Source: Bacillota bacterium (GTDB taxonomy: Bacteria; Bacillota; Clostridia; Lachnospirales; Lachnospiraceae). Taken from it: a stretch of 40,724 nucleotides of DNA. The position numbers were made by a program, and so were the translations under genes. The notes below the pieces were generated by a model. The model was not told the origin of the DNA. It saw only the letters and a list, made by a program, of their open reading frames with translations, and made no database searches. The stretch is taken from NCBI GenBank assembly GCA_023411215.1, contig JAEYOY010000036.1, forward strand, positions 1-40,724. The letters are read 5' to 3'. Shown piece after piece: positions 24,974 to 32,771 of this stretch; the first letter of the stretch is position 1, and each line of letters starts with the position of its first letter.

Positions 24974-25023
24974 ACAAAATGCCAAACAAAACTTGTTGGC
25001 AGTCTGTTTTGTTGGCATTTTGT
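24974..25023 (-). terminator. Terminator after the regulatory operon
   Basis: ACAAAATGCCAA (24974-24985) and its neighbour ACAAAAC pair with GTTTTGT and TGGCATTTTGT (up to 25023), with one bulge, abutting the response-regulator stop codon. The minus-strand RNA continues CUUUUUAUG. Confidence 0.75.
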
Positions 25024-25803
25024 TTAAGATGTAATATATTTCTTGTATTCTTTTGGCGAACATCCCATGTATTTTCGGAATACAACATTAAAATACTTAT
25101 AATCACCTATACCACATTGATAAGCAACTTCCTTAATAGAAGTTTCTCCCCCATTGATTAACTCCACGGCCTTTTGTATGCGATACCGATTTAAATATTC
25201 AATAAATGTAGTTCCTACGGCTTCTTTGAAAATCTTTATTAAAAACGTTTCACTATAATTCAAACATTCTACCAAATCCTGTATTACAATTTTTCTACTA
25301 AAATTACTACTAACAAAATTGAGCATTTGTCTTACCAAATTATTATCGATTTCTTTGTTTTGATATTCCTTAATTAATGAGATATTACGTAGCTCTTCTT
25401 TTTCTTGTTGTTTTGAAATCCATGTGCTCCTTACAATACATTCCTTTTTCGCTAACTCAATTGCTTCCATCAGTTCTTTGACCTGAAGCGGTTTTAATAA
25501 ATATCCCTTTACCCCATAGTGAATTGCACGTTGCGCATATTCAAAGTCAGAATAGCCGGAAAGGATAATTACCGAATAATTAGAAGCCTCATAAGTCTCC
25601 TCTAGCATCTCGAGTCCACTCATTACAGGCATATTAATATCCATGATAACAATATCCGGTTCTAATTCCTTAATTAGTAGCTTTCCCTCCACTCCATTAC
25701 ATGCCTCGCCTACTACACTGCATTGAATTTCCTCCCAGGGTATAGAGTATACCAGACCTTTTCTAATTATATTTTCGTCTTCTACTATAATTACTTTATA
25801 CAT
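25024..25803 (-). CDS. Response regulator, YesN/AraC type
   Basis: 259 residues. The N-terminal receiver has acidic residues VEDE, phospho-accepting Asp in PDIVIMDINMPVMSG, Ser/Thr in IILSGYSD and Lys in LLKPLQ. The C-terminal pair of AraC helix-turn-helices runs from about 160 (YSETFLIKIFKEAVGTTF, then TSIKEVAYQCGIGDYKYFN and GCSPKEYKKY). A GTG three codons earlier is in frame, but GGGGAG lies about 8 nt before the ATG at 25803. It overlaps the kinase gene by 8 nt, so translation is coupled. The expected target is the transport operon just downstream. Confidence 0.92.
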   Translation of the reverse strand: MYKVIIVEDENIIRKGLVYSIPWEEIQCSVVGEACNGVEGKLLIKELEPDIVIMDINMPVMSGLEMLEETYEASNYSVIILSGYSDFEYAQRAIHYGVKGYLLKPLQVKELMEAIELAKKECIVRSTWISKQQEKEELRNISLIKEYQNKEIDNNLVRQMLNFVSSNFSRKIVIQDLVECLNYSETFLIKIFKEAVGTTFIEYLNRYRIQKAVELINGGETSIKEVAYQCGIGDYKYFNVVFRKYMGCSPKEYKKYITS

Positions 25804-27484
25804 GTATTCCACTCCCCAAACTAATTCTAATGACCACCAAAAGTCCTTCCGATGCTGTGTTGATAATTTCTAAGCCGCTATCATTACCATATAATAGCTG
25901 TAGCCGTCTCGCTATATTACGTAACCCATTATGTTCTGATTCAGAGATTGGCTCATAAATAGATCTTTGCAACATTTCTGCTGCTTCTTGCTTCATCCCT
26001 TCCCCATCATCCTTTACGGATAAGATAAGTACATTATTATCAACATATCCCTCTATCCATATATGGATTTTTGATTTCTTTTGAAAACCATATTTAATGG
26101 AATTCTCTATTAACGGTTGTAAAATCAACTTGGGCACAACACATTTATCACATTCCTTTTTGATATCAATTTCATAATGCAAATTATCCTCAAATCTAGT
26201 TTTCTGAATATCAAGATAATCTTTAATATAAAACATGTCTTCCTCTAGAAATACGAATTTTTTGCTATTATTAATACTATATCGTAAAATCTGCGTTAAG
26301 TTTATTATCAAACTATCCGCTTTTATATGATCAAAAACAAGTAAATTACGAATAATTTCCAAAGTATTATATAAAAAATGTGGGTTTATCTGTGCTGTTA
26401 AATGATTGATCTCTGTAAGATTATTTAACCTTAGTAGTTCTGTATTTTTTTCATTCAGGTCGTGAATACTATCCAACATTTGGTTGATTCGCACGCCAAC
26501 AATTGAGAACTCGTCCTCAGTATCCATTTTAATTCTATACTTAGAATTTCCTTTGCTTATGATTTGTATTTCAGATACCAGTTTATTGATCGATGCTGAA
26601 TTACTCTTAGCCATTGCCTCTGTCATATCACCAGCAAGCTTAAACCAACAACCACCCATTATGGCAATTGCCCCAAGTACAACAAACAACAGTGAACTGT
26701 TACGTGGGTAATATATTAGAGAATATATTATCACATTCGCTTGATCCACATTACGGCTATTTCGCCAATATCTTCTCCCATTAACGGTTATAATCTGACT
26801 TTTTGAATCAACTATAAACTTATTAATTCCCGAAATAAAACTCCTTCTACTACTATAAATTACTCTACCTCGATTATCTGTAATTACGCCTTCATACTCA
26901 GCATCATACAGAGATTTTTCCCAACCTTCTTCCTCAAGATAAAGATTGATGTATCCAATTGTCATTCCACGATAATAAACCGGTTTTGACAACACATAGT
27001 TAGATTCATTCCCCTCCAAATAGTATACACTTGTATAAATACTATCTTCTAAAACCCGAAAGGCATTCGCACAAATCGCTTTATTAAAGCTATTTCGATA
27101 GTAATTCCATTCATTATCATGAAAACTTTTATATACAATGTTTCTCTCTTTATCACTAAGTACAAGCTTAGTCCTTAAGGGAAAGTTTGCATTGAATTCG
27201 TATATTAAATAGGGAAGACTGGAAATATCCTCTTGATATAGAAGAATTTTTTGACATAAATCCTGAAGTGTTTTCGATCTTATGAATTCACTGCTTTCAT
27301 TATAAATTTCCAAAAAAGTTTTTTCATATAAGTTACCATTATCTTTTGCATTCTTATAGTTGGTAACCGTAACCGCTAGAACCATACCAATCCCTAACAG
27401 TAACATTCCAGTTCCTACAAGTATTAATAATTTTTTTATTACCATCTTTTTTAGCTTATCCTGAAAGGTTCCCTTATTTGTCAT
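25796..27484 (-). CDS. Sensor histidine kinase, YesM type
   Basis: About 562 residues. There is a membrane helix near the N-terminus (LLILVGTGMLLLGIGMVLAV), a roughly 230-residue extracytoplasmic sensor region, a second helix (SLLFVVLGAIAIMGGCWFKL), a HAMP-like segment, then the His_kinase domain with phospho-accepting His in TAQINPHFLYNTLEIIRNLL. The ATPase has N-box PKLILQPLIENSIKYGF and G-box SVKDDGEGM. Start: the frame opens at 27517, but GGAG lies 6 nt before the ATG at 27484; an ATG at 27496 is also possible. Partner of the AraC-type regulator that overlaps its end. Confidence 0.9.
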   Translation of the reverse strand: MTNKGTFQDKLKKMVIKKLLILVGTGMLLLGIGMVLAVTVTNYKNAKDNGNLYEKTFLEIYNESSEFIRSKTLQDLCQKILLYQEDISSLPYLIYEFNANFPLRTKLVLSDKERNIVYKSFHDNEWNYYRNSFNKAICANAFRVLEDSIYTSVYYLEGNESNYVLSKPVYYRGMTIGYINLYLEEEGWEKSLYDAEYEGVITDNRGRVIYSSRRSFISGINKFIVDSKSQIITVNGRRYWRNSRNVDQANVIIYSLIYYPRNSSLLFVVLGAIAIMGGCWFKLAGDMTEAMAKSNSASINKLVSEIQIISKGNSKYRIKMDTEDEFSIVGVRINQMLDSIHDLNEKNTELLRLNNLTEINHLTAQINPHFLYNTLEIIRNLLVFDHIKADSLIINLTQILRYSINNSKKFVFLEEDMFYIKDYLDIQKTRFEDNLHYEIDIKKECDKCVVPKLILQPLIENSIKYGFQKKSKIHIWIEGYVDNNVLILSVKDDGEGMKQEAAEMLQRSIYEPISESEHNGLRNIARRLQLLYGNDSGLEIINTASEGLLVVIRISLGSGIHV

Positions 27485-27538
27485 CTTCATCTCCATGAAA
27501 TTACATCCTAAATACACTCCAATTTGGCTCCGTCCTGA

Positions 27539-28585
27539 TCACTCTTCACCCATGATTTGATCTACAATAACAGAATATTGGCTTAATATTTCAAGTTTAT
27601 GTTGTTTAACATACTCCATATCCTCTTCAATTACATGTATTTGATGTATTGGCACTAAATATTCTCCTTCAATCACATCTCTGTGTACTGAACGTCTTAA
27701 TAATATATCCGCATATATATTTTGCATATCTTTACTGGTAATAAAATCAATAAAATGCTTCGCATACTCCACATTATTACTGGTTTTCGTAATAGCCGCC
27801 ATTGTAGGCAGGAAAACCGAGCCTTCCTTTGGATAGATGATATCCACATCAGCAGAATCACTGATTAAAGTAATACAAGGTGATTCATATGTTAATCCTA
27901 TCACATTATTACCGGATGCCACACTTGTATAAACTTTCTCAGAACTTGAAGCAATTTCCCCCATATTTTCAATCAATTTAGTAACATAATCCCAAGCTTC
28001 CTCACTCTCATACCCTCCCATGGATAGTAAAGTATTGGTTAACTGCGAAAATGCAAAAGAGGAACTAATCGGGTTCGCGGCAATGATCTTACCCTTTAAT
28101 CTCGGATTAAGTAAATCCTGAAATCCTTCCACTCTCACATCTTGTAACAAAGATTTATTCACAATAAAACAACTACCTTCTAGAATATAGCTGGTAGTCA
28201 ATCCCGTTTTATTCTTATAACTATCTAATAAATATTTATCATTCACTGATATATATTCTTGGAACAAGTCTCTATTTGAATCCATGGATGAGTATGTAGC
28301 CCCCATAATAATATCTGCAGTAGGATCATCTGACTCTTCACGTATTCGCGTAAACAACTCCCCCGACTCTCCTGTCACAAGCTCTACTTCAATTCCGTAT
28401 TTTTCCTCAAATAACGGTATTGTTGCATCCAGAAGATTGTCGCTTCTTGCTGCGTAGACTACTAACTTCTCTTCTGTTAGCTTGATATCTTTACCTTGAT
28501 CCTTCTTTCTTACAACGTAAACAATGGAGATAATTGATATAGCCAAAATCAACATCACTTCTATGTATAATAGTACTTTTCTCAT
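27539..28585 (-). CDS. Membrane-anchored substrate-binding protein, probable sensor subunit
   Basis: 348 residues of the same bacterial binding-protein fold as the transport lipoprotein (KLVVYAARSDNLLDATIPLF, ELVTGESGELFTRIREES, ADIIMGATYSS, ANPISSSFAFSQL). It differs in the N-terminus: an uncleaved hydrophobic helix (about 5-26) with no lipobox Cys, so it should stay anchored. It is first in an operon with the kinase. By analogy with PgtC of the Salmonella phosphoglycerate system, it likely presents ligand to the kinase rather than feeding the importer. GGTGG precedes the ATG. Confidence 0.85.
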   Translation of the reverse strand: MRKVLLYIEVMLILAISIISIVYVVRKKDQGKDIKLTEEKLVVYAARSDNLLDATIPLFEEKYGIEVELVTGESGELFTRIREESDDPTADIIMGATYSSMDSNRDLFQEYISVNDKYLLDSYKNKTGLTTSYILEGSCFIVNKSLLQDVRVEGFQDLLNPRLKGKIIAANPISSSFAFSQLTNTLLSMGGYESEEAWDYVTKLIENMGEIASSSEKVYTSVASGNNVIGLTYESPCITLISDSADVDIIYPKEGSVFLPTMAAITKTSNNVEYAKHFIDFITSKDMQNIYADILLRRSVHRDVIEGEYLVPIHQIHVIEEDMEYVKQHKLEILSQYSVIVDQIMGEE

Positions 28586-28700
28586 TTAATACCACCTTTG
28601 CATATTCGTATAATATGAACTGTTTTAAAATCAGAAGCATTATATAATCGATAAAAATCGACTGCAATCCATTTACCAATTGTGCTATTTGTATAGTAAC

Positions 28701-28729
28701 ATAGTAGTATATTGATATCAATTTGTTAA
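28701..28729 (-). promoter_or_regulatory. Promoter of the sensor operon with a palindromic spacer
   Basis: TTAACA (28724-28729), 17-nt spacer, TACTAT (28701-28706), both 5 of 6. The spacer contains a perfect 12-bp palindrome ATTGATATCAAT (28711-28722), a possible repressor site. The start is near 28694. From 28740 to 28980 I see nothing but AT-rich DNA. Confidence 0.6.
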
Positions 28730-28981
28730 TATTACCAAATTCCAAACACCACAAATCGATCCGTATCTGTCTTCCCTTTCTACCTTTGGACGGAACCTAA
28801 AATTTATCTATTATGGAAGTTATCGCTTTCATTTTCGTATACGTATGCACAAATACCCCATAATTATACAATGCATATGCACAACATTTCCTCCAAGTGT
28901 TATATTTCCCCTTCATCAAGTTCGAATCATACATACAAATTATATCATATAAAATAACATCTGCATATTACAAACAAAACA

Positions 28982-29015
28982 AAGGGCAGTACCATTCAAC
29001 ATTGGCACCACCCTT
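28982..29015 (-). terminator. Probable terminator of the cotJ operon
   Basis: AAGGGCAGTACC (28982-28993) and GGCACCACCCTT (29004-29015) form a 12-bp stem with G-U pairs; the minus-strand RNA continues UGUUUUGUUUG. It lies about 190 bp after cotJC. Confidence 0.5.
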
Positions 29016-29103
29016 GTATATCAATATTTAATTGTTTAAATTAGAACTATTTTAGATGTACTACCATTTCAACATTAATGAAATACAAAATATTCCCAAC
29101 TCT

Positions 29104-29123
29104 CCCCGGCCATTTGACCGGGG
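29104..29123. terminator. Short GC-rich hairpin downstream of cotJC
   Basis: CCCCGG (29104-29109) and CCGGGG (29118-29123) with an 8-nt loop. The T-rich side (TTTAATTT) is on the plus strand, where no gene needs ending, so its role on the minus strand is unsure. Confidence 0.4.
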
Positions 29124-29207
29124 TTTAATTTATGATAACACAATTCCCACATACGTAAATATGTGCTGATGCATAATCAAGACAATTTCAGAATTGATAA
29201 ATCCTTC

Positions 29208-29825
29208 TTAGCATTTATTATTACTGAAGTCTGCCGGAAATGCCGGATTGATTGCATAGAAGTTTCTGGAGTCAAGTTCATCCTGGATGATGCGAAGCGC
29301 TTCGCCAAATCTCTGGAAGTGAACAATCTCTCTTTTTCTTAAGAACTTGATCGGGTCGCATACTTCCTGATCATGAACAAGGCGAAGAATGTTGTCATAG
29401 GTGGTTCTCGCTTTTTGTTCTGCTGCCATGTCTTCAACTAAATCAGTTATCGGATCCCCCTTGCTCTGGAAGAAGGTCGAGGTAAATGGAACTCCGCCTG
29501 CGGATTGAGGCCATAAGCCCAAAGTATGATCCACATAGTACTTCTCAAAACCACCTTCCATAATCTCAGCAGGGGTAAGATCCTTTGTCAACTGATGAAC
29601 GATAGCACTTACCATTTCCATATGAGCAAGTTCTTCTGTTCCAATGTCAGTTAAAATACCCACTACTTTTCTGTTGGGCATAGCATAGCGTTGTGACAGA
29701 TAACGCATGGATGCTGCCAGCTCTCCGTCCGGACCACCGAATTGGCTCATGATTACCTGCGCTAATCTCGGATTTCTCTCTGTTATACATACTGGGTGCT
29801 GTAATCTTTTCTCATAACTCCACAT
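29208..29825 (-). CDS. cotJC: Spore coat protein CotJC (manganese-catalase family)
   Basis: 205 residues, ferritin-like di-metal fold of the Mn-catalase family. Glu/His ligands are visible in ASMRYLSQRYAMPNRKVVG, IGTEELAHMEMV and AAEQKARTTYDNIL, with a closing KREIVHFQRFGEAL. It is incorporated into the inner spore coat and may have catalase activity. The gap to cotJB is only 3 bp. The full set cotJA-cotJB-cotJC shows that the organism forms endospores. Confidence 0.95.
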   Translation of the reverse strand: MWSYEKRLQHPVCITERNPRLAQVIMSQFGGPDGELAASMRYLSQRYAMPNRKVVGILTDIGTEELAHMEMVSAIVHQLTKDLTPAEIMEGGFEKYYVDHTLGLWPQSAGGVPFTSTFFQSKGDPITDLVEDMAAEQKARTTYDNILRLVHDQEVCDPIKFLRKREIVHFQRFGEALRIIQDELDSRNFYAINPAFPADFSNNKC

Positions 29826-29828
29826 ACT

Positions 29829-30086
29829 CTAGCGCACTCCTTCCCATGGCCAAGGCTCATCGACCCAGGTCCAACGATTATCTACCTCTACACGATATGA
29901 CTCAATCGGTCCATAGCATTTCGTATATTCATGCATTGCTTCATTTCTTACTTTTGACATTCTGGTCCAATAATCCAAAGCGGCTCTGTCTGTCGGATGA
30001 GTATCCAGAAATAATCTGAGTTCATCCATGACAAAGCTGGTAGCTTCGATACATGCAAATAATTTCTCTCTGTTATTTCCGTCCAT
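29829..30086 (-). CDS. cotJB: Spore coat protein CotJB
   Basis: 85 residues beginning MDGNNREKLFACIE. Family marks are LFLDTHPTDRAALDYW and the Trp/Pro-rich end WTWVDEPWPWEGVR. A longer frame starting MEGVV overlaps cotJA; I use the ATG at 30086, 1 nt after the cotJA stop, which matches the family N-terminus. It is needed with CotJA and CotJC in coat assembly in Bacillus. Confidence 0.92.
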   Translation of the reverse strand: MDGNNREKLFACIEATSFVMDELRLFLDTHPTDRAALDYWTRMSKVRNEAMHEYTKCYGPIESYRVEVDNRWTWVDEPWPWEGVR

Positions 30087-30087
30087 C

Positions 30088-30381
30088 CTATTTACAACCC
30101 CTTCCATACCAGTCTAGATCAAGCTCCTTAAAAAGTGTCCCGTTTGCCATAGCCTGGAATTCATTTTCATATAAATTCCGGAAGCGTTGCCAGGGTACAT
30201 AGCACATGCCAATCGGAAAACGCTCCTGATTGTCATCAAAGCAATTTCTTTCGTGCATATCCTCGGGTACATATCCGCTTACAACATCGCCACATACCGG
30301 TTCCATCGGCTTAAATTGCGATACGCCTCGGTTATAGCCCCTGTTGTTTCCCGTCATGCCGCGATACATCCGTCTATCCAT
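30088..30381 (-). CDS. cotJA: Spore coat associated protein CotJA
   Basis: 97 residues. It has a variable Arg/Gly/Asn-rich head (MDRRMYRGMTGNNRGYNRG), then the conserved CotJA core FPIGMCYVPWQRFRNLYENE and NGTLFKELDLDWYG. AAAGGAG lies 11 nt before the ATG at 30381; the in-frame ATG nine codons upstream lies ahead of that ribosome site and is unlikely. Confidence 0.9.
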   Translation of the reverse strand: MDRRMYRGMTGNNRGYNRGVSQFKPMEPVCGDVVSGYVPEDMHERNCFDDNQERFPIGMCYVPWQRFRNLYENEFQAMANGTLFKELDLDWYGRGCK

Positions 30382-30451
30382 ATAACTAGACTCTCCTTTC
30401 AAATACATTCATTTTAATGAGCAACAAGTGTATTTGTTTTGTTGTTCTATA

Positions 30452-30478
30452 CATATTATGAAGGATGGACACTTCTGT
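30452..30478 (-). promoter_or_regulatory. Possible sporulation promoter of cotJABC
   Basis: On the minus strand AC, 16 nt, then CATAATATG, resembling the sigma-K pattern AC-N16/17-CATANNNTA. It ends about 70 nt before cotJA. In B. subtilis cotJ uses sigma-E, so the assignment is tentative. Confidence 0.3.
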
Positions 30479-30567
30479 GCCTGTATAAGAGAGTTTCTCA
30501 AAATGTACAGTGTATTTTGAAAGACAATAAAAGAAGGCTTCGTGAACGATCTAATATCTTGATACAC

Positions 30568-30611
30568 AAAAGGGCAAATGCATTATAATAAACAACTGCA
30601 TTTGCCCTTTT
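30568..30611. terminator. Orphan strong terminator upstream of cotJA
   Basis: AAAAGGGCAAATGCA (30568-30582) and TGCATTTGCCCTTTT (30597-30611) form a perfect 15-bp stem with A-run and T-run flanks, able to end RNA in both directions. No recognisable gene reads into it from either side: cotJ starts downstream on the minus strand, and 30612-30930 holds no ORF with a ribosome site. A small RNA in 30420-30567 (+) or 30612-30900 (-) would explain it. Confidence 0.65.
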
Positions 30612-30930
30612 CTTATAATCGTTTAATTACAGCAAACTGTGAATTGATAAATCCATTACCATCAGATTGATGCTGTTTAATTCCTTACATCAATAAACGA
30701 TCTGCATATATATCCCCTACATTTATAGCCATAATAATATATGAGAGTGGCTTAGATATAATAATTACTCATATGAATATTTCTCCGGAGAAGATAATTC
30801 AACGAAACCCTGTTATTGCGAATGATTATCTTAGATCTATTAATAGACTTCAAAACATTGACAATGCCACCTTTTTACTATATATTTTACATATAACCAG
30901 ATTTAATATGTGCCAAAAGGGAGCGTTAAC

Positions 30931-31857
30931 ATGTATCATTTTATTATTAATCCAAAATCCAGTTCCGGAAGAGGTATCCGCTTTTGGTGGGTCGTGAAGG
31001 ATGAACTGGATAAGCAGAACGTCGAATATAATGCAGTCTTTACGAAACATCAAGGACATGCTACAGAGCTTGCAAGACAGATTTGCGAAGTTAATTCTGG
31101 TATTAAGAACATCGTCATATTAGGAGGCGATGGAACCGTGAATGAAGTATTAAACGGTATTGATCATTACAGCGAGGTACTACTTGGATATATCCCATCC
31201 GGTTCCAGCAACGATTTAGCGAGAAGTCTGCAGATACCGAAGGATCCCCTGGAGGCCTTATCACATATATTAAAGCCTACGAAGTTCAAATATCTGGATC
31301 ATGGACAGATAACCTTTTTGGATAAGGAACAACTCCCAAGAAAATTCGCCTGCTCCAGTGGCATGGGTTATGATGCAGCAGTTTGCTTGGAAGTACAGGA
31401 ATCCCCCCTTAAGAAGAGCTTAAACCGTTTTGGTGCAGGCAAATTCGTCTACATTGCTATTGCGATTAAGCAGGTTCTGACTGCTCGGCAGATGAATGCA
31501 ACGGTTATTGTGGATGGAGTAACAAAGGGACCTTATAAAAAGGTTCTTCTGATCTCCGGCATGATTCATAAATATGAAGGTGGCGGGCTCCTTATGGCAC
31601 CAAGTGCAGATCCTACAGATGGTAAACTGACGGTCACTCTGGTTCATGGCTTGAGCAAATTAAAGGTTTTCGTTCTACTTCCAACCATTTTTACTGGTAA
31701 GCATATAAAATATAAGGGTGTGGAGACTTTCCTCTGTTCAAAGATTGAGATACAAACTGATATCGATACCGCTGTTCATACGGACGGGGAGGTTCCTTCC
31801 GTATGTTCCCACATCAAGGTTGATTGTATACACGAACAGATACGAATGATACTATAA
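30931..31857 (+). CDS. Diacylglycerol/lipid kinase, DagK/YegS family
   Basis: 308-residue lipid kinase fold. FIINPKSSSGRG (nucleotide entry), ILGGDGTVNEVLNG (signature GGDGT, catalytic region), YIPSGSSNDLARSL, and late VDGEVP-like TDGEVPS are all in place. It likely phosphorylates diacylglycerol to recycle it into phospholipid. The frame is open seven codons upstream via a GTG, but AAGGGAG points to the ATG at 30931. The VanZ-like gene follows after 17 bp, so the two form an operon. Confidence 0.92.
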   Translation: MYHFIINPKSSSGRGIRFWWVVKDELDKQNVEYNAVFTKHQGHATELARQICEVNSGIKNIVILGGDGTVNEVLNGIDHYSEVLLGYIPSGSSNDLARSLQIPKDPLEALSHILKPTKFKYLDHGQITFLDKEQLPRKFACSSGMGYDAAVCLEVQESPLKKSLNRFGAGKFVYIAIAIKQVLTARQMNATVIVDGVTKGPYKKVLLISGMIHKYEGGGLLMAPSADPTDGKLTVTLVHGLSKLKVFVLLPTIFTGKHIKYKGVETFLCSKIEIQTDIDTAVHTDGEVPSVCSHIKVDCIHEQIRMIL

Positions 31858-31874
31858 CGAAAGCTGGTGTTAAG

Positions 31875-32756
31875 ATGCAACGAAGACCGTATATTCAAGT
31901 TTCATCCTTAATAATTCTGTTAAGCGTAATAACGATATTAATTCAATTTGTAATATACTATTTTTTTGCTGCTATTTATTTAATCTGGGGTGTTGCTGCC
32001 GTAATTACACTGCTATGCTGTCATCTCCTTTTGGAAGAGACCTCTACCTATGATGCCTGCTTTAACTATTCCTCGCTAATCATGTTTATAAGCTTTGTTA
32101 TAATCATCCTTTCCTATCTTGGTAAGAATCAAGCATTCCTGCCTTATACGGGCACCATGCTTGGAATATTGGTAATCAACTGGCTTCTGCCCTGCCTTTA
32201 TTGTTTTATGCGTAATATGTTGGATTATGGTACCCGTTTCGAGGACTATAGTACCTTCTATCGTAATCATAGTCTTCTATTCTTCCTGATCTATCTTGTT
32301 GTAATGCTATATGGTATGTTTGCAGAAGGAGCTTTTCCTCTTGTTTACCGGGGTGCCTTGACTTCTGCTAATATGATTCCCTTTGAAGCAATTACTATCT
32401 TAATCGAGGATTATCTCTACGGCATTATTCCCTTGAGTGATGTCTTAGTCTATCTTCTGGTACGTATCCTGATATTCCTTCCCTATGGTTATCAGATTAC
32501 TCTGTTACTGAGAAGACAGTCCCGCCTTCCCAGATTTTTAGCCCTCATAATGCTTCCCATGGTTCTGGAGGTAATCCAATATATGATCATCCCTGCTCGT
32601 TGTGACATTGACGATGTAATTTATGCGATTATCGGGGGCATTTTAGGATCCACCCTGTTTTACCTGAGCAATTTTATCTTCCGTTCCATTACTGGTAAGA
32701 ACTTTCTTGCGAAAGCAACCGATTATCCCTTTGCAAACAGCAGATTACATTTCTGA
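31875..32756 (+). CDS. VanZ-like membrane protein
   Basis: 293 residues, about eight hydrophobic helices. The C-terminal half fits the VanZ domain: ANMIPFEAI, a long loop, NxxxFxPYG-like ILIFLPYGYQI, then MVLEVIQYMIIPARCDIDDVIYAIIGGILGS. VanZ proteins modestly raise teicoplanin resistance or affect envelope traits, with no proven mechanism. The N-terminal half has no clear relative. The frame opens 17 codons earlier inside the previous gene; the ATG at 31875 has only a weak GGTG ribosome site. Confidence 0.75.
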   Translation: MQRRPYIQVSSLIILLSVITILIQFVIYYFFAAIYLIWGVAAVITLLCCHLLLEETSTYDACFNYSSLIMFISFVIIILSYLGKNQAFLPYTGTMLGILVINWLLPCLYCFMRNMLDYGTRFEDYSTFYRNHSLLFFLIYLVVMLYGMFAEGAFPLVYRGALTSANMIPFEAITILIEDYLYGIIPLSDVLVYLLVRILIFLPYGYQITLLLRRQSRLPRFLALIMLPMVLEVIQYMIIPARCDIDDVIYAIIGGILGSTLFYLSNFIFRSITGKNFLAKATDYPFANSRLHF

Positions 32757-32771
32757 TACAGCCGGAGAAGA

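Noticed and set aside
28491..28754. 87-codon minus-strand frame overlapping the anchored binding-protein gene
   Set aside because: It overlaps the sensor promoter and the start of a clear gene in another frame and has no ribosome site.
30612..30720. Minus-strand remnant reading KQHQSDGNGFINSQFAV after a stop codon
   Set aside because: No start codon, about 22 codons only, and no upstream continuation in frame; cannot be supported as a gene or pseudogene.
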